This document shows positions 39,501 through 47,235 of a stretch of 64,000 nt of DNA, in pieces. Position 1 is the stretch's first letter; the number at the start of each line of letters is the position of its first letter. The notes below the pieces were generated by a model. That model was not told the DNA's origin, did not search any database, and saw nothing but the letters and a program-made list of their open reading frames with translations. Source of the stretch: Gemmatimonadota bacterium (lineage in GTDB: Bacteria > Gemmatimonadota > Gemmatimonadetes > Longimicrobiales > Gaopeijiaceae); assembly GCA_022571515.1 (NCBI GenBank), contig JACZXQ010000002.1, positions 1 through 64,000 on the forward strand. The letters run 5' to 3'. The translations under genes and the position numbers were made by a program.

Positions 39501-39609
39501 CAACCGTGTGAACCCGACCCGGGAGAACACCAAGCACATCGCATTCCGGCGCGCGGTGCATGACGCGGTAGCTTTGGCCATCACGGACCGCACCGTCACG
39601 CGCCGGTGA
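36592..39609 (+). CDS. NagZ-like beta-N-acetylhexosaminidase fused to a serine beta-lactamase-family hydrolase
   Basis: A ~1005-residue exported two-enzyme protein. Residues ~40-390 form a GH3 domain with KHFPGHGDTKTDSH (acid/base His-Asp dyad, from residue 243) and the nucleophile Asp330 in FTDALRMG; a second GH3 domain follows to ~600. Residues ~640-1000 are a class C beta-lactamase/peptidase S12 domain with Ser706-x-x-Lys709 (SLTK) and Tyr796 in YSDIGF. In Bacillus the same pair exists as separate NagZ (YbbD) and AmiE (YbbE), which remove GlcNAc and the stem peptide from muropeptides. The GTG follows AAGGGGG at good spacing, and the N-terminus reads as a signal sequence ending GGC. An ATG 11 codons upstream has poor spacing. 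Confidence 0.85.
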   Translation: MVAERSSRWRATPATCMALVLAAASGGCGHAAPVAVTTGPRLQTQLDRDAERWVDRTLSDLTLRQAVAQLVVQWLPGSYSSTSSPEFQEWAGWVENDEIGGIYLSIGLPHSYAAKINELQARARVPLLVTSDFESGGPGMRINHSYALPSLLPQGGGTSFPPTMAFGAIGDERFAREYGRITAEEARAVGVHLNFAPVLDVNSNPLNPVINTRSFGEDPLAVARLGAAYIEGARLGGVMTTAKHFPGHGDTKTDSHVGLPVVPADWERLNAVELVPFRRAIAAGVDAVMTAHIIVEGVQGLDGPPATMDSRFMTELLRNEMGFEGLLFTDALRMGAITNLYGTAEAGVLALEAGSDVLLMPTDVTEAIDAVVAAVAEGRISESRVRESARRMLEVKARAGLHRDRYVDLDAVDEIVGSGPHVAFADTAATRSITLVRDRMHTVPVDPAVARRVLSITYARPNHLVAGLAFEPLLAERVESVTARRVGQDSPDAVYDTLRALAEEADLIVVSVYVPPQSGSDEVSIPGALADFVADVSQVRPTVTISFGSPYLLTSLPGARAYMIAWGDREVSQRAAALALFGDAPITGRLPVSIPPLHSVGDGLDRIGRETFGIPPRVGVAPVPVRRSAGSDTPLEADPAEVGMSAERLAALDDLIERAIADSTAPGVALAIGRSGGMVRLRGYGRLDWDAASSTVGPGTLYDVASLTKVVATTSAAMLLVNEGRMDLDARVVDYIPWWGRGDPTKEQVTIRHLLLHRAGLPPFRRFFLEMEGRTAFENAIADLELDYTPGERTVYSDIGFMTLAFVIERIAGTSLDVLLANRVWPMLGMSDTRFTPDEALLPRIAATEVDTIYRHEHVHGVVHDENAYAMGGVAGHAGLFSSARDLAAFGRMMLSGGATAGGRLFGARTMDTFTRRYDDSASRALGWDTPSERSSAGDYFSAAAFGHTGFTGTSIWIDPELDVFVVLLTNRVNPTRENTKHIAFRRAVHDAVALAITDRTVTRR

Positions 39610-41126
39610 CCGGGTTCACCGGACTCGACCTCGCGGTCCTGCTCGCGTACCTGGCGGGCGTGACCGCCTGGGGCGCCTGGCTGGGGCGGGGCCAACGCGG
39701 GGGCAAGGACTACTTCCTCGGGGGTCGCGATCTCCCCTGGTTCGCCGTCATGCTGTCGGTGGTGGCGACCGAGACCAGCACGCTCACGTTCTTGAGCATC
39801 CCAGGTGTGTCGTACCTGGGCACCATGGGGTTCTTGCAGCTCACGCTCGGTTACCTGGTAGGGCGCGTGGTGATCTCGATCGTGCTGCTCCCGGCGTACT
39901 ACCGCGGAGACCTGAACACCGCCTACGCCTTGCTCGAGGTTCGGTTCGGGATTGGCGTCCGCCGCTTTACGTCCGCCGTGTTCATGGTGACGCGGTTGCT
40001 CGCCGACTCGGTCAGGCTCTTCGCGGCGGCGATACCGTTGGCGTTGGTCACCGGGTGGGATTACCCGGTATCGATCGCGGCCATCGGAGTGGCCACGGTG
40101 ATCTACACCTATTTCGGAGGCATTCGGGCCGTCGTCTGGGTGGACGCCCTCCAAATGTGCCTCTACCTACTCGGCGCCCTCGTGGCGCTTGTCGCCTTGC
40201 AGACGCTGGTCCCAAACGGTTGGCCCGAAATCTTCGCCAAGGCGCAGGAGGCCGGGAAGCTGGCCGTGTTCGATTTCTCGATGGATCCGGCGGTGACTTA
40301 CACGTTCTGGGCGGGACTCCTGGGTGGCGCGTTCCTGACGATGGCCTCGCACGGCACGGACCAGCTGATCGTGCAGCGCCTGCTCACCTGCCGTAGTGTA
40401 CGGGACAGCCAGAAGGCCCTCGTGGGAAGCGGGTTCGCCGTAATGGCGCAGTTCGCTCTGTTTCTCCTGGTCGGTCTCGGCCTATGGACGTTCTATGGTG
40501 GCCGGAGCTTCGATCGGTCCGACGAGATCTTTGCGCGCTTCATCGTGGAGGAGCTTCCCTCGGGTATCACCGGGCTCCTCATTGCGGGCGTCTTCGCCGC
40601 GGCCATGTCCTCGCTATCCTCGTCCGTGAACTCGTTGGCCTCGGCCACGGCCTACGACTTTTGGGCGCCGCTCGCGGGCGCCCGAGACGACGAAGGTCGC
40701 ATCCTGCGCATGGGCAAGGTCTTCACGCTCGTGTGGGCCGGCCTCCTGATCGGTGGCGCAATTCTGTTCATTCCGCTGAGCGAAGGAACCTCCGCGGTCG
40801 AGGTCGCGCTCGCAGTCGCCTCGATCGTTTATGGCGGCCTTCTCGGCGCCTTCGCGTTGGGCGTGCTCTCCGATCGGGCGGATGCGCGCAGCACGGTCAT
40901 GGGCATGATCGCTGGAATCGGCACGGTGGCGGCGATCTGGGCGGTCGGCCGGGTGGATCCGGCGGCCGCTGGGGAGTGGCCGGCCAGCATGAGATGGGTG
41001 CGCAGCCACCTGCCTATCGCGTGGCCATGGTTCGTGCCGATCGGGACGGCCGTCACCGTGGCGGTCGGCCTCCTTTTCGGTCGTGGCTCAGGCCGTACGG
41101 CCGACGAATCGTCGGTGATCGTATGA
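39606..41126 (+). CDS. Sodium:solute symporter (SSS) family transporter
   Basis: A 506-residue inner-membrane protein with about 13 hydrophobic helices and SSS hallmarks: YFLGGRDLPWFAV near the N-terminus, the SIPGVSYLG stretch in helix 2, and the central helix with ASHGTDQLIVQRLL (split GTDQ, QRLL), plus SSLSSSVNSLAS near helix 8. SSS carriers import sugars, sialic acid or amino acids with sodium. The GTG overlaps the upstream stop (GTGA), and a kinase gene follows with an ATGA overlap, so import of a sugar released by the upstream hydrolases is the simplest reading. Confidence 0.88.
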   Translation: MTGFTGLDLAVLLAYLAGVTAWGAWLGRGQRGGKDYFLGGRDLPWFAVMLSVVATETSTLTFLSIPGVSYLGTMGFLQLTLGYLVGRVVISIVLLPAYYRGDLNTAYALLEVRFGIGVRRFTSAVFMVTRLLADSVRLFAAAIPLALVTGWDYPVSIAAIGVATVIYTYFGGIRAVVWVDALQMCLYLLGALVALVALQTLVPNGWPEIFAKAQEAGKLAVFDFSMDPAVTYTFWAGLLGGAFLTMASHGTDQLIVQRLLTCRSVRDSQKALVGSGFAVMAQFALFLLVGLGLWTFYGGRSFDRSDEIFARFIVEELPSGITGLLIAGVFAAAMSSLSSSVNSLASATAYDFWAPLAGARDDEGRILRMGKVFTLVWAGLLIGGAILFIPLSEGTSAVEVALAVASIVYGGLLGAFALGVLSDRADARSTVMGMIAGIGTVAAIWAVGRVDPAAAGEWPASMRWVRSHLPIAWPWFVPIGTAVTVAVGLLFGRGSGRTADESSVIV

Positions 41127-42037
41127 GCGGGATCGTGTTGGGCGTGGACGGCGGAGGCACATGCACCCGTGTGCTCCTGGCTCGCGTCGACGGCGAAGAG
41201 CTCGCACGCTCCGTCGGGGCACCCGCTCTTGTAGATCCCAACCGTCCGGAAGCGTCCGCGGACGCCGTAGCCGCCGCGTGCCGTGAGGCCGCCGAGGCTG
41301 CGGGTGTTGCACTGCCGATAACGGCACTGTGGGCGGGCATCGCCGGAGCCGGTGGGACCAGCGTTTGTGAAATACTGGGTGCCGAGTTGGGTCGCCGTGG
41401 TTTGGCCGAGCGGGTCGGGGTCGGGACGGACGCGGATGCCGCGTACCACGATGCGTTCGGCGACGCGCCCGGCATCCTGCTCATCGCCGGCACCGGCTCG
41501 GTCGCACTGGGAAGAGGTGAAGACGGATCCAGCGCGACCGTAGGGGGGTGGGGCGTCCTGCTGGGTGACGAGGGGAGCGGCTACGCGATTGGCATGGCGG
41601 CGCTACGGTCCATTGTGCGGGGCGTCGATGGCCGCAGCATGAGCACGTCGATGAAGGAAGCTGTTCTCGAGCGGATCGGGCTGGCCCGGCCCGAGGAGTT
41701 GATCGCGTGGGTGGCCCGGTCCAAGAAGAGTGATGTTGCCGGACTCGTTCCCATGGTTTGTGGAGCCGCGGACATTGGTGATCCCGTGGCCGCGACCATC
41801 GTCGAGGGAGCCATCGAGGATCTCACCGGTCACGTGCTCACTGTGGTCCGTCGGCTCGGCCCTTGGTCCGGGCGACCCAACGTGGCGGTATCCGGTGGCC
41901 TGCTCGGGGAAGATGGCCCGTTGCGTGATCGCACGCGTGTGGCGTTGGTGGGTCTGTCATGCCAACCCATCGACCGCGTGATCGACCCCGCGCGGGGAGC
42001 CGCGCGGTTGGCCGTCCGCCTCCTGGAATCCGGCTAG
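41123..42037 (+). CDS. BadF/BadG-type N-acetylhexosamine kinase (MurK/NagK-like)
   Basis: A 304-residue ASKHA-fold kinase starting SGIVLGVDGGGTCTRVLL, with the phosphate-2 loop IAGTGSVALG, GGWGVLLGDEGSGY and a late SGGLL motif. This BadF/BadG/BcrA-type branch includes GlcNAc kinases and the Clostridium MurK, which phosphorylates both MurNAc and GlcNAc. The ATG overlaps the symporter stop, giving the family N-terminus; a longer frame running back into the symporter is not used. In context it would phosphorylate imported amino sugars. MurQ (etherase) and nagA/nagB are not in the window. Confidence 0.8.
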   Translation: MSGIVLGVDGGGTCTRVLLARVDGEELARSVGAPALVDPNRPEASADAVAAACREAAEAAGVALPITALWAGIAGAGGTSVCEILGAELGRRGLAERVGVGTDADAAYHDAFGDAPGILLIAGTGSVALGRGEDGSSATVGGWGVLLGDEGSGYAIGMAALRSIVRGVDGRSMSTSMKEAVLERIGLARPEELIAWVARSKKSDVAGLVPMVCGAADIGDPVAATIVEGAIEDLTGHVLTVVRRLGPWSGRPNVAVSGGLLGEDGPLRDRTRVALVGLSCQPIDRVIDPARGAARLAVRLLESG

Positions 42038-42876
42038 CGCAGCGCCTCTTCCAGGGCGGTCGCGGCGTCGGTGCGCTCGTCCCGGTACTTCACGATGAGC
42101 GGCACGTAGTGGTGCAGCCCGTGCCGTTCCGCAACCTCGCCTCGTGCCGGGCGTGACCCCGGCACCACGACCGCCGCCTCGGGAATGCTCAGGGGCCGGT
42201 CAGGTCCGCCGGTGTGGGTCTCGCCGGTCACCAGGTCGTACACGGTGGTCGATGCCGTGAGCTGTACGCCCGGAGCGATGACGGCCCTGGCGCCGACCAA
42301 CGTGCCTTCGAACACGCCGGCGTTGCCGCCCACGAGGGCATCGTCCTCCACGATGACCGGTCGGAGTCCCACAGGCTCGAGCACGCCGCCCAACTGCGCG
42401 CCGGCGCTGAGGTGTACGCGGCACCCGACCTGAGCGCACGATCCCACGAGCGCGTGGGAGTCGATCATCGCACCCCGATCGACGTAGGCCCCGATGTTCA
42501 CGAAGGCCGGCGGCATGATCACCACGTTCTCCGCCAGGTAGGCGCCCTCGCGTACAGAGCTGCCCCCGGGCACGATGCGGATGTTCTCCTCCACTCCCCG
42601 CGTATAACGAAGGGGCAACGTGTCCCGATCGAAGTAGCTCGCGGGCGTTGCCGGAATCTCGGTGGTCCGGCCCACCCGAAACGCGAGCAGAATGCCGGTC
42701 TTGACCCACTCGACGGCAGTCCACCCGTCCGGACCTTTTTCGGCTGCGCGCACACGGCCTCCGCCCAGTGCCGTCAGCAAACGGCCTACGGTCGCGCGCG
42801 ACTCCTCGACGGTGTCGGGAGTGACGTCCCCGGCAAGGCGCTCGATGTCGGCCCTGAGGTTGTCGAGGTCCGTCAT
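42034..42876 (-). CDS. dapD: Tetrahydrodipicolinate N-succinyltransferase
   Basis: A 280-residue left-handed beta-helix acyltransferase acting on tetrahydrodipicolinate in the DAP/lysine pathway. The segment VREGAYLAENVVIMPPAFVN is diagnostic (split REGAYLA and VNIGAYVD), with GSCAQVG and LGGVLEP, features shared with E. coli DapD. Acetyl-CoA instead of succinyl-CoA cannot be fully excluded. Last gene of the five-gene lysine/DAP operon; its ATG overlaps the dapA stop. Its 3' end overlaps the convergent kinase gene by 4 nt. Confidence 0.92.
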   Translation of the reverse strand: MTDLDNLRADIERLAGDVTPDTVEESRATVGRLLTALGGGRVRAAEKGPDGWTAVEWVKTGILLAFRVGRTTEIPATPASYFDRDTLPLRYTRGVEENIRIVPGGSSVREGAYLAENVVIMPPAFVNIGAYVDRGAMIDSHALVGSCAQVGCRVHLSAGAQLGGVLEPVGLRPVIVEDDALVGGNAGVFEGTLVGARAVIAPGVQLTASTTVYDLVTGETHTGGPDRPLSIPEAAVVVPGSRPARGEVAERHGLHHYVPLIVKYRDERTDAATALEEALR

Positions 42877-43763
42877 TCGAGTAGTCCCGCCTCACGAAGT
42901 GCCCGCTCGAGCGGCGCACGGTTCTGTTCATCGAGGGGCACGAGCGGCAACCTGTGATGCGCCTGCATCTTGCCCATCATCTCGAGCGCCGCCTTCACCG
43001 GAACGGGGTTGGTCTCGATGAAGTTGGCCTGCATGAGAGGCAGCAGGCGGTAGTGGATGTCGCGCGCGGTCGCGAAGTCACCGGCGAGGGCCGCTTCGAC
43101 CAGCTTGGCCATCGGAGCCGGAGCCTCGTTGGCAACCACCGAGATGACGCCGTCGGCGCCGGCGGCTATCAAGGGCAGCGCGAGGCTGTCGTCGCCCGAA
43201 AGCACCAGGAAACCCTCCGGGCGGTCCCTCAGGATGGCCATGGCCTGCTCGAGGTTGCCCGAGGCCTCCTTCACCCCGGCGATGTTGTCGACCTTCGCCA
43301 ACTCCAGCACCGTGCTCGCTTCAACGTTCGACGATGTCCGGCTCGGCACGTTGTAGATGAAGGTGGGCAGCCCGGAGGCTTCGGCGAGCGCTTGGTAGTG
43401 CCGGATGAGGCCCGCCTGTGATGGCTTGTTGTAGTACGGGCTCACCGAAAGAATCGCCTCCGCGCCGGCGTCTCGTGCGGCTTTGGCCAGATTGATCCCG
43501 TCCGCGGTGTCGTTCGTGCCCGCGCCGGCCATCACGGGGATCCGCCCGGCGGCGGCGCGTACCGTAGCCTCTATGACCTGGGCCTGCTCGGCGGCGCTCA
43601 TCGTGACGCTCTCGCCCGTCGTGCCGCACGGCACGAGCATGTTCACGCCGCCATCGACCTGGTATTCCACGTGTCTATCGAGAGCATCGAAGTCGATGCC
43701 TCCGGATTCCGTGAACGGTGTCACCAGCGCGACGCCGACACCCCTGAACCTGTGGGCGATCAT
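42873..43763 (-). CDS. dapA: 4-hydroxy-tetrahydrodipicolinate synthase
   Basis: A 296-residue TIM-barrel aldolase condensing pyruvate with aspartate semialdehyde. GVGVALVTPF, the PCGTTGES motif, the catalytic Tyr in FIYNVPSRTS and the Schiff-base Lys in GVKEASGN are all present. Its position between dapB and dapD, with 4-nt overlaps on both sides, settles its role; the second DapA-superfamily gene at 51 kb is a different enzyme. Confidence 0.96.
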   Translation of the reverse strand: MIAHRFRGVGVALVTPFTESGGIDFDALDRHVEYQVDGGVNMLVPCGTTGESVTMSAAEQAQVIEATVRAAAGRIPVMAGAGTNDTADGINLAKAARDAGAEAILSVSPYYNKPSQAGLIRHYQALAEASGLPTFIYNVPSRTSSNVEASTVLELAKVDNIAGVKEASGNLEQAMAILRDRPEGFLVLSGDDSLALPLIAAGADGVISVVANEAPAPMAKLVEAALAGDFATARDIHYRLLPLMQANFIETNPVPVKAALEMMGKMQAHHRLPLVPLDEQNRAPLERALREAGLLE

Positions 43764-44500
43764 CGGTCAGCACCTCCGAGCCAGTCGTCCATCGTGTAGA
43801 TGCCCTTTCGTCCGTGGATCCACTCGGCTGCGGCGACGGCCCCCTTCGCGAAGGCCCCGCGCCCCTTGGCCACATGCTTCAGCTCGAGACCGTCGTCCGG
43901 CCCCGTGATCTCGATCTCGTGGATGCCGGCGACCTCGCCGGTACGGGTGCTCGAAACGTAAAGCGTGCCAGCGTCGGAACGCACACCCGGCTCCTCTTCT
44001 TCCTCCCAGCGGTGCTTCGAGGAGAGTCCCTCGACGAGTATCTCCGCGAGCGCGATGGCGGTTCCGCTCGGGTGGTCCACCTTGTGCTCGTGATGCGTCT
44101 CGTGTACGCGGACGTCGTACCCTTCCAGCCCGTCGATCATCCGTGCCGCGGCGGCGGCGAGAAGGCGAAACACGTACACGCCCATCGAGAAGTTCGGAGA
44201 GTGGATCATGCCGATGCCTGCGCTCTGCACGGCCGACTCGACCTCCCCTAGATGGTCGGACCACCCCGTACTTCCCACCACGAGGTCGACCTCCGCCTCG
44301 GCCGCCATGGTGACGCTCTCCCACACGGCCTCCGGCGTGGTGAAGACGATCGCGACGTCGGCATCCGCAAGCGGGCGGTCTGGGTGGTCGGTGTCCGGCG
44401 AGGCGGGATCGATCCGCCGGATCACCTCATGGCCACGACTCAGGGCCACCTCCTCCACAGCTCTGCCCATGCGGCCGTACCCGACCAGAGCGAACCTCAC
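43760..44500 (-). CDS. dapB: 4-hydroxy-tetrahydrodipicolinate reductase
   Basis: A 246-residue NAD(P)H-dependent reductase. The N-terminal Rossmann signature is GYGRMGRAVE, slightly different from the usual G-A-x-G-R-M-G; NFSMGVYVF and the ETHHEHKVDHPSGTA stretch (catalytic His and substrate Lys, split ETHH, HKVDHPSGT) are conserved. GTG start overlapping the lysC stop (GTGA). Third step after Asd in the same operon. Confidence 0.95.
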   Translation of the reverse strand: MRFALVGYGRMGRAVEEVALSRGHEVIRRIDPASPDTDHPDRPLADADVAIVFTTPEAVWESVTMAAEAEVDLVVGSTGWSDHLGEVESAVQSAGIGMIHSPNFSMGVYVFRLLAAAAARMIDGLEGYDVRVHETHHEHKVDHPSGTAIALAEILVEGLSSKHRWEEEEEPGVRSDAGTLYVSSTRTGEVAGIHEIEITGPDDGLELKHVAKGRGAFAKGAVAAAEWIHGRKGIYTMDDWLGGADR

Positions 44501-45903
44501 GCGTCGCTCCTGAGTTCGATGAGAGAAAGGTGCAGCCGTCGGACCGTCTCGGGCGCGTCTTCTTCGGAGACCACGAAGTTCAGGCTGACGTCAGAGGCCT
44601 GGGAGATGAGATGGACCGGTGTCTTCCCGACAGCCCGAAGAGCCAAGGCCTCCATACCCGGCTCGCGGAGGAGGCCGTGCCCAACCACGGTGATGGTGGC
44701 CAGGTCCGGGATGATCTCCACCTCGGCGAACCGCGAAAGCTCGTCTCGCACGGCCGTCAGGTCTTCTTTACTGTCGATGGTGAAGGCCGTGCTGCTGTGG
44801 GACGTGGCCACCAAGTCCACAGGGACCTGGTGGGCGCCCAATACGGTGAACACGCGTGCGAGGAACCCATGTGCCATGGCGCTTGGGAAGGCACGGACTC
44901 TGACCAGCATCACCGCGGGCTTGAAGGCCACGGCCGCGAACTCCGCGCCGCTGCGCTGGTTGGGGTTTATGAGCGTGCCGGTCTCCTCCGGTGCACCGGA
45001 CCCCCTGATCCGTAGGGGTACCTTGGTGGAGACGGCGTGTTTGGTTGCGGATACGTGAACGACGCCCGCGCCGAAGTACGCCAACTCGACGGCCTCCTCG
45101 AAGCCTATCTCACGAATCGCACGGGCGCCCTCGACCTCCTGGGGGTCGGCCGTATGGATACCGTTCACGTCGGTCCAGATCACCACCTCATCGGCCGAGA
45201 GCGGGGCGGCCACGAGCGTGGCCGTGAAGTCCGAGCCACCGCGGCCCAAAGTGGTCGTGCGCCCATCCTTCGTGCTGCCGATGAAACCCTGAATCACCGG
45301 CACGCGTCCCTCGGCGATCAGCGGAAGCGCCTCGGCACGCACCAGCCGATCGGTCTCCGGCAGGTCCGGGAGCGCGCACCCGAAACGATCGTCTGTCCGA
45401 ATCAACCGCCGGGCATCGAGAGGCGTGGCGTCCACTCCGGCGGCCAGCAGGGCCCCGGTGACCAACTCGGCCGAGAGATCCTCACCCGCCGCGATGATCG
45501 CGTCTTCACGGGCGAGCGGCTTCTCGAAGTCCGTGCGCGCCAGCGCCGCCCTCACGGCCGCGAGAATCTCGTCTACCCGGGTGGCGAGGGAGGGTCCGCC
45601 GACCGCACCGAGCGTCGCAGCGGCAGCCAGGTGGCGTGCTCTGATCTCTGAAAGCACTTCCTCCACACCCTGCTCTCCGGCATCGTCTTGGGCCAAGAGG
45701 GCCAGTTGGGCCGTCACTCCAGCCATCGCTGAAACCACAACCACCGGGTGTCCGGAGCCAAGGGCGATGAGTCCGGAGACGCGCTTGATGCGTTCGGAAT
45801 CCTGGAGGGAGGTGCCCCCGAATTTGTGAACTATGGGTCCTCGTGAGGCGGCATGTGGTGCGGTATCGGGGAGGTCCAGGGAACGGAGGGGAGATCCGCT
45901 CAC
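44497..45903 (-). CDS. lysC: Aspartate kinase (monofunctional, ACT domain)
   Basis: A 468-residue kinase phosphorylating aspartate, the entry to lysine, threonine and methionine. The N-terminus carries HKFGGTSL, followed by the GRGGSDFTA and WTDVNGIHTADP segments. The last ~150 residues hold ACT domains (FPSAMAHGFLARVFTVLG; ITVVGHGL), where amino acids give feedback inhibition. No homoserine dehydrogenase is fused. The GTG overlapping the asd stop (GTGA) is preferred, leaving a ~23-residue leader; a start 17 codons upstream lies inside asd. Confidence 0.93.
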   Translation of the reverse strand: MSGSPLRSLDLPDTAPHAASRGPIVHKFGGTSLQDSERIKRVSGLIALGSGHPVVVVSAMAGVTAQLALLAQDDAGEQGVEEVLSEIRARHLAAAATLGAVGGPSLATRVDEILAAVRAALARTDFEKPLAREDAIIAAGEDLSAELVTGALLAAGVDATPLDARRLIRTDDRFGCALPDLPETDRLVRAEALPLIAEGRVPVIQGFIGSTKDGRTTTLGRGGSDFTATLVAAPLSADEVVIWTDVNGIHTADPQEVEGARAIREIGFEEAVELAYFGAGVVHVSATKHAVSTKVPLRIRGSGAPEETGTLINPNQRSGAEFAAVAFKPAVMLVRVRAFPSAMAHGFLARVFTVLGAHQVPVDLVATSHSSTAFTIDSKEDLTAVRDELSRFAEVEIIPDLATITVVGHGLLREPGMEALALRAVGKTPVHLISQASDVSLNFVVSEEDAPETVRRLHLSLIELRSDA

Positions 45904-46994
45904 TGGGCTGCGGCCTCTAGACCCCGGGTTGAGACGACTCCGGTGGCGTGGCACAACTCGGCGTTCAGAAGAGCCGCACCGGCCGCTCCGCGAGAGAGAT
46001 TGTGTGCCAGGGCCAGGAATTTCAGATCCAGGACGTCACACGCGCGCAGACGTCCCACCGTAACCGCCATTCCGTCCTCGGCGTCCCGGTCCAGCTTGGG
46101 CTGCGGGCGTCCAGCCGCCTCGGTAACGACCAGTGCGCGCGCCGGGGCGGACGGTAACGCCAAGTCCTCGATGGCGCTTGCATACCCGGTGATCGCCGCG
46201 GCGGCCTCCGCAGGTGTGGCCTTGGTGGCCAACTCCACCGAGATGGACAGTAGATGACCATGCGAGACCGGCACTCGCGCGCAGGTGGCGCTGATCGGGA
46301 AGTCGGCGGACACGATGCCGGCTGCCCCCCTGCCGGCTACCGCCCCGCCTGCTACCGCCGGCGCCCCCAGGATCTTCAGTGGCTCCTGGGCCACCTTCTC
46401 CTCTTCGCCCTGGATGAACGGAACGACATTGTCCAGGAAGTCGTCCGCCTCCGGGCCGGGCCGACCAGCGCCCGAGATCGCCTGGAACGTCGTGACCATC
46501 ACGCGTTCGATGCCGAACGAGCGGTGCAGCGGAGCGAGCGCCAGAGCCAGCCCCGCGACCGCGCAGTTGGGGTTGGTGACCAGGGCGCCGGACCACGGCT
46601 GGTTGTCGAGGAGTTCCAAATGGCTGGCGTTCACCTCGGGGATCACCAAGGGAACGTCCGGCCGCATGCGGTGCGCCGAGGCATTGCTGACCACGACGTG
46701 CCCGGCCTCGGCCAGCGTCACCTCCACATGCTCGGCCACAGGAGCCGGAAGGGCCGACAGGATCAGAGGTGACTTCCAGGTCTCGCCCGGGTCCTTGAGC
46801 ACGAGTGCCAGCATCGACTCGGGAAGGTGGGCCTCCTCCGGTGGGAGCGCTTCCGCCAGTGTACGCCCGGCCGAGCGTTGCGATGCTCCCACCTCGGCCA
46901 GTCTGAACCACGGGTGCTCTCGAAGGAGCCCGAGCAGGCGGCTTCCGACCATGCCGGTTGCCCCCGCCACCCCCACGTCGATGCGATCGGTCAA
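45900..46994 (-). CDS. asd: Aspartate-semialdehyde dehydrogenase (archaeal/fungal-like type)
   Basis: A 364-residue NADP-dependent dehydrogenase making aspartate semialdehyde. The N-terminal VGVAGATGMVG dinucleotide loop and the nucleophile motif NPNCAVAGLAL are present; the latter resembles the archaeal/fungal branch (N-P-N-C-S/A) and differs from the SGAGK-rich E. coli type, although ISGAGRPG follows. The TTG chosen gives (M)TDRIDVGVAG, like family N-termini; a GTG 18 codons upstream is possible. It is the first gene of the asd-lysC-dapB-dapA-dapD operon and is divergent from hsp20. Confidence 0.88.
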   Translation of the reverse strand: MTDRIDVGVAGATGMVGSRLLGLLREHPWFRLAEVGASQRSAGRTLAEALPPEEAHLPESMLALVLKDPGETWKSPLILSALPAPVAEHVEVTLAEAGHVVVSNASAHRMRPDVPLVIPEVNASHLELLDNQPWSGALVTNPNCAVAGLALALAPLHRSFGIERVMVTTFQAISGAGRPGPEADDFLDNVVPFIQGEEEKVAQEPLKILGAPAVAGGAVAGRGAAGIVSADFPISATCARVPVSHGHLLSISVELATKATPAEAAAAITGYASAIEDLALPSAPARALVVTEAAGRPQPKLDRDAEDGMAVTVGRLRACDVLDLKFLALAHNLSRGAAGAALLNAELCHATGVVSTRGLEAAAQ

Positions 46995-47131
46995 GATCCG
47001 TCCCGGGTTCGATGCCTTGATTCCACGAAGTCGGGCACTGCGTAGCACCCCGTGAGCAATATAGCAAGGAGCGGGCCGAAAAGCGGTCGTGGATCGAGAG
47101 GGTGCCGCGACGTGCCGCCCAAGCTGCCAGT

Positions 47132-47148
47132 TTGGCAGTAAAGTTGCG
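47132..47148 (+). promoter_or_regulatory. Candidate sigma-54 promoter (upstream site)
   Basis: TTGGCAG-TAAAG-TTGC: the invariant GG and GC are separated by exactly 10 nt, as required for RpoN, with TGGCA and TTGC matching. It overlaps the dyad CTGCCA-GTT-TGGCAG. Weaker than the downstream site. Confidence 0.45.
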
Positions 47149-47219
47149 GTTCAGGCATGGTCTGTGTCTCGTAACTCGTTGTGATCAGCCGACTTGGCAG
47201 GATATTGCGCGCATTTCTG

Positions 47220-47235
47220 TGGCACGGCTCCTGCA
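47220..47235 (+). promoter_or_regulatory. Strong sigma-54 (RpoN) promoter for hsp20
   Basis: TGGCACGGCTCCTGCA aligns with the RpoN consensus TGGCACGRNNNTTGCW with only one defined-position mismatch (C for the first T of TTGC), and the GG-N10-GC spacing is exact. Transcription would start near 47246, giving a ~60-nt leader before the hsp20 ATG. Confidence 0.65.

Noticed and set aside
40484-41122. Long N-terminal extension of the sugar kinase
   Set aside because: The upstream frame overlaps the symporter gene and is Arg-rich without family match; the kinase family N-terminus begins at the ATG overlapping the symporter stop.
47193-47209. Third sigma-54 site in the hsp20 upstream region
   Set aside because: TGGCAG and TTGC are present, but the GG-GC spacing is nine rather than ten bases, which normally abolishes function.
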